DNA of 6,827 bases. Origin: Candidatus Sphingobacterium stercoripullorum. GTDB lineage: Bacteria; Bacteroidota; Bacteroidia; Sphingobacteriales; Sphingobacteriaceae. The DNA lies in contig DXEZ01000330.1 in NCBI GenBank assembly GCA_019114715.1, positions 1 through 6,827 on the forward strand, written 5' to 3'. The translations under genes and the position numbers were made by a program. Below the pieces are notes generated by a model. The model searched no databases. It was not told where the DNA came from and was given only the letters and a program-made list of their open reading frames with translations. Of this stretch, positions 5,458-6,827 are shown piece after piece. Position 1 is the stretch's first letter. The number at the start of each line of letters is the position of its first letter.

Positions 5458-5700
5458 ATGCTCTTTAAAGACATCAACTACAGAGTGCCATCTGTTGGTG
5501 TAAAAGAGGAAAACGGAATGCTCTTAGCAAACTCTGAGATTCCAAACTTCACCATCTACTATACTACCGATGGTAAAAGTCCAACGATCAACAGCAGCAT
5601 TTACAATGCTCCCATAACATTTGAAGAGGGCACTACCTATAAATTTGTAGCCATAGATAAAAACAACAAAAGAGGAAGAGTCTCCATCTATGCAAAATAA
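5458..5700 (+). CDS. Orphan C-terminal domain resembling GH20 beta-hexosaminidase
   Basis: The 80-residue product matches the extreme C-terminus of Bacteroidota family 20 beta-N-acetylhexosaminidases: DINYRVPSVG (5-14) is the usual joint after the catalytic barrel, and IYYTTDGKSPT (33-43) with SSIYNAPITF (46-55) is the chitobiase C-terminal/FN3-associated repeat. The catalytic domain is absent: the reverse-strand operon begins 116 bp upstream. The same frame stays open back to 5407 (ARNFAHAIGYKEIPKLS before the ATG), ending at a TAA at 5404-5406, so a longer non-ATG form or decayed upstream coding sequence is conceivable. There is no signal peptide. A strong terminator follows and a -7 box precedes it, which argues the piece may still be expressed. 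It is either a gene remnant or a stand-alone small binding domain; I favour a remnant. It carries no catalytic residues. Confidence 0.6.
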   Translation: MLFKDINYRVPSVGVKEENGMLLANSEIPNFTIYYTTDGKSPTINSSIYNAPITFEEGTTYKFVAIDKNNKRGRVSIYAK

Positions 5701-5712
5701 TATTTACTGAAG

Positions 5713-5760
5713 TGCCTAAGGGAAAATCTATTTTCAATCCCTTAGGCATTTATTTATTTT
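5713..5760 (+). terminator. Rho-independent terminator after the orphan GH20 tail
   Basis: TGCCTAAGGG (5713-5722) pairs perfectly with CCCTTAGGCA (5739-5748), and the T-rich tail TTTATTTATTTT follows. Inside the 16-nt loop AAAA and TTTT can pair further. It begins 12 bp after the stop codon at 5698-5700. Confidence 0.85.
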
Positions 5761-5941
5761 ATGAATTACTAGTTTACCGATTCAAGTCAAATTCGTGGAT
5801 TCGAATTCAAAGGAATCCCATCATCAATCATCCTGAAGCCTTTGAAAGTGCCTTTTGTATCAACAATCTAAATTTCCATTTGAACCTACCAAGACATAGG
5901 AAATTCTATTAGAAGAGGTCCTTAAAATAGTTTCTAGGCAT
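5761..5941. other. Intergenic stretch with no supported gene
   Basis: These 181 bases lie between the terminator and the lipoprotein promoter. An open frame running from inside the terminator to 5912 has no family resemblance and no leader, and I do not accept it as a gene. AATTCG (5790-5795) and CGAATT (5802-5807) form a 6-bp hairpin with a 6-nt loop, of unknown meaning. Confidence 0.5.
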
Positions 5942-5949
5942 TAATTTTG
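5942..5949 (+). promoter_or_regulatory. -7 promoter box for the lipoprotein hydrolase gene
   Basis: TAATTTTG is an exact TAnnTTTG match, 34 nt before the ATG at 5984, followed by the AT-rich TATATATAATATA stretch. A -33 TTG is not evident. Confidence 0.55.
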
Positions 5950-5983
5950 CTATATATAATATACTCACCAACAACATCTTACA

Positions 5984-6827
5984 ATGCGAAACTATCTTTC
6001 ATTACTAATCTTAGCAGCATCACTGGCATTTACGGCATGCGTAAAAAAAGATCAAACACCATTATACGACCCTAACGAAGACACTATACTCATGGACGTA
6101 TCTTATGGAACGCACCCGCAACAGAAAATGGATATTTACCTACCAGCAGGTAGAGATCAAAGCACCCAGTGGGTGGTAACGATTCATGGAGGTGGCTGGG
6201 ATGGTGGCGATAAGAACGATATTGAAGTTACAGAAGAGATCATTAATCAGCTTAAAAGTACATTTCCCAACAAGGCGCTAATTAACATCAATTACCGCTT
6301 AGTGGATGGTGAAAAAAACCAATATCCTGCCGCTGAAGAAGATGTCAAAAGTGCTGTTGAGGATGTTATTAGCAGAAATTTCGATTACCAAATCGGAAAA
6401 AATTATTACCTAGCTGGTTTCAGTGCAGGCGCACATTTAGCGGCACTTCAAGCATTAAAACATGGAGAGGAAAATTTATTAGGTTGTATTGCAGTTGCTG
6501 GGGCGTACAATTTATCGGGTGCTTACGACTTAGCTCCTTCGGAAACCCAAGGTTATTTAAAAGCATTTCTGGGTGGAACACCGGATGAAGTAGAGGAAAA
6601 TTATTATCAAGCCTCCCCTATAAACTTTATTTCCCCCAGCGCCACCAAGTTTCTCATATTTCATGGAGAAGAAGACGAATTAATTTCGGTAAATGAATCT
6701 ATCAAACTCAAGGATAAACTAATAGAACAGGGTGTAGAGGTAACGATTTTCACATACCCAGGAGGTCATGGAATACCACCTGAACACCTAGAAGAAGTCA
6801 TGGATTACATCACCGATTTCATCAATT
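5984..6827 (+). CDS. Alpha/beta-hydrolase lipoprotein, esterase-like (partial, no stop in window)
   Basis: The frame is open from the ATG at 5984 to the window end, giving 281 residues and one extra base; a complete protein of this kind would end soon after. Residues 1-18 form a lipoprotein signal with C19 in LAFTAC (a Phe at -3 is slightly unusual), so the protein is probably anchored in the envelope. The hydrolase domain has the oxyanion motif HGGGW (68-72), NINYRL (101-106), YPAAEEDVKSAVEDV (114-128), the nucleophile S147 in GFSAGAH, D231 in FHGEEDELI, and H262 in GGHG, so the whole catalytic triad is present. It fits the alpha/beta-hydrolase-3/BD-FAE-like esterases, which cleave acyl or feruloyl esters; the actual substrate is unknown. 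The start is supported by the signal peptide directly after it and by the -7 box 34 nt upstream. Confidence 0.88.
   Translation, partial: MRNYLSLLILAASLAFTACVKKDQTPLYDPNEDTILMDVSYGTHPQQKMDIYLPAGRDQSTQWVVTIHGGGWDGGDKNDIEVTEEIINQLKSTFPNKALININYRLVDGEKNQYPAAEEDVKSAVEDVISRNFDYQIGKNYYLAGFSAGAHLAALQALKHGEENLLGCIAVAGAYNLSGAYDLAPSETQGYLKAFLGGTPDEVEENYYQASPINFISPSATKFLIFHGEEDELISVNESIKLKDKLIEQGVEVTIFTYPGGHGIPPEHLEEVMDYITDFIN

Noticed and set aside
5790..5807. 6-bp inverted repeat AATTCG/CGAATT with a 6-nt loop
   Set aside because: Too short and too AT-rich to separate from chance, with no T-run and no gene that it would regulate.
5712..5912. Forward-strand open frame of 66 codons
   Set aside because: It starts inside the terminator stem after the GH20 tail, so its first codons are hairpin sequence. 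It has no family resemblance and no promoter of its own.
1..6827. CRISPR array, tRNA, rRNA, insertion sequence, toxin-antitoxin or phage-defence genes
   Set aside because: No repeat-spacer pattern, no cloverleaf or rRNA sequence, no transposase, and no defence-type domains were seen on either strand.

Overview
The window reads as chromosomal DNA of a Bacteroidota member, most likely a flavobacterium-like organism (class and genus are inference). Four points support this. An elongation factor G gene runs straight into ribosomal protein S10. Intergenic regions carry exact TAnnTTTG boxes, the Bacteroidota -7 promoter element. Starts are preceded by A/T-rich leaders rather than Shine-Dalgarno sequences. 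The protein families are typical of the phylum: TlpA with a long helical N-terminus, exported DsrE, and a GH20 C-terminal domain. The DNA is AT-rich, with the methyltransferase gene (about 4727-5341) visibly richer in GC than the rest.

Layout. Bases 1-700 hold the 3' end of fusA, a short gap with a perfect 10-bp inverted repeat, all of rpsJ, and a strong rho-independent terminator, so rpsJ ends the transcript here and rplC does not follow. Bases 883-2489 hold a reverse-strand secreted TlpA-type thioredoxin protein with its own -7 box and terminator. A 358-bp divergent gap separates it from a forward-strand NAD-type short-chain dehydrogenase (2806-3564), which ends in a 10-bp-stem terminator. 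Bases 3635-5341 hold four reverse-strand genes read in the order SAM methyltransferase, small two-helix membrane protein with a Cys pair, thioredoxin, then (after 99 bp) an exported DsrE-family protein. The first three are only 3 and 12 bp apart and look like one operon. Bases 5458-5700 encode an orphan domain that looks like the C-terminus of a GH20 beta-hexosaminidase, followed by a terminator. From 5984 to the window end runs an alpha/beta-hydrolase lipoprotein with an intact Ser-Asp-His triad and no stop inside the window.

How the genes relate. fusA and rpsJ are translation housekeeping genes. The rest is mainly envelope and thiol chemistry: a periplasmic TlpA protein, a cytoplasmic thioredoxin next to a Cys-pair membrane protein, and an exported sulfurtransferase-like DsrE. 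A shared role in moving reducing equivalents or sulfur across the inner membrane is inference from neighbourhood alone. I see no CRISPR array, tRNA, rRNA, insertion sequence or recognisable defence system. The most unusual items are the orphan GH20 tail, the fusA-rpsJ hairpin, the thiol-chemistry gene cluster, and the constant 34-35 nt distance from -7 box to start codon at three separate genes.
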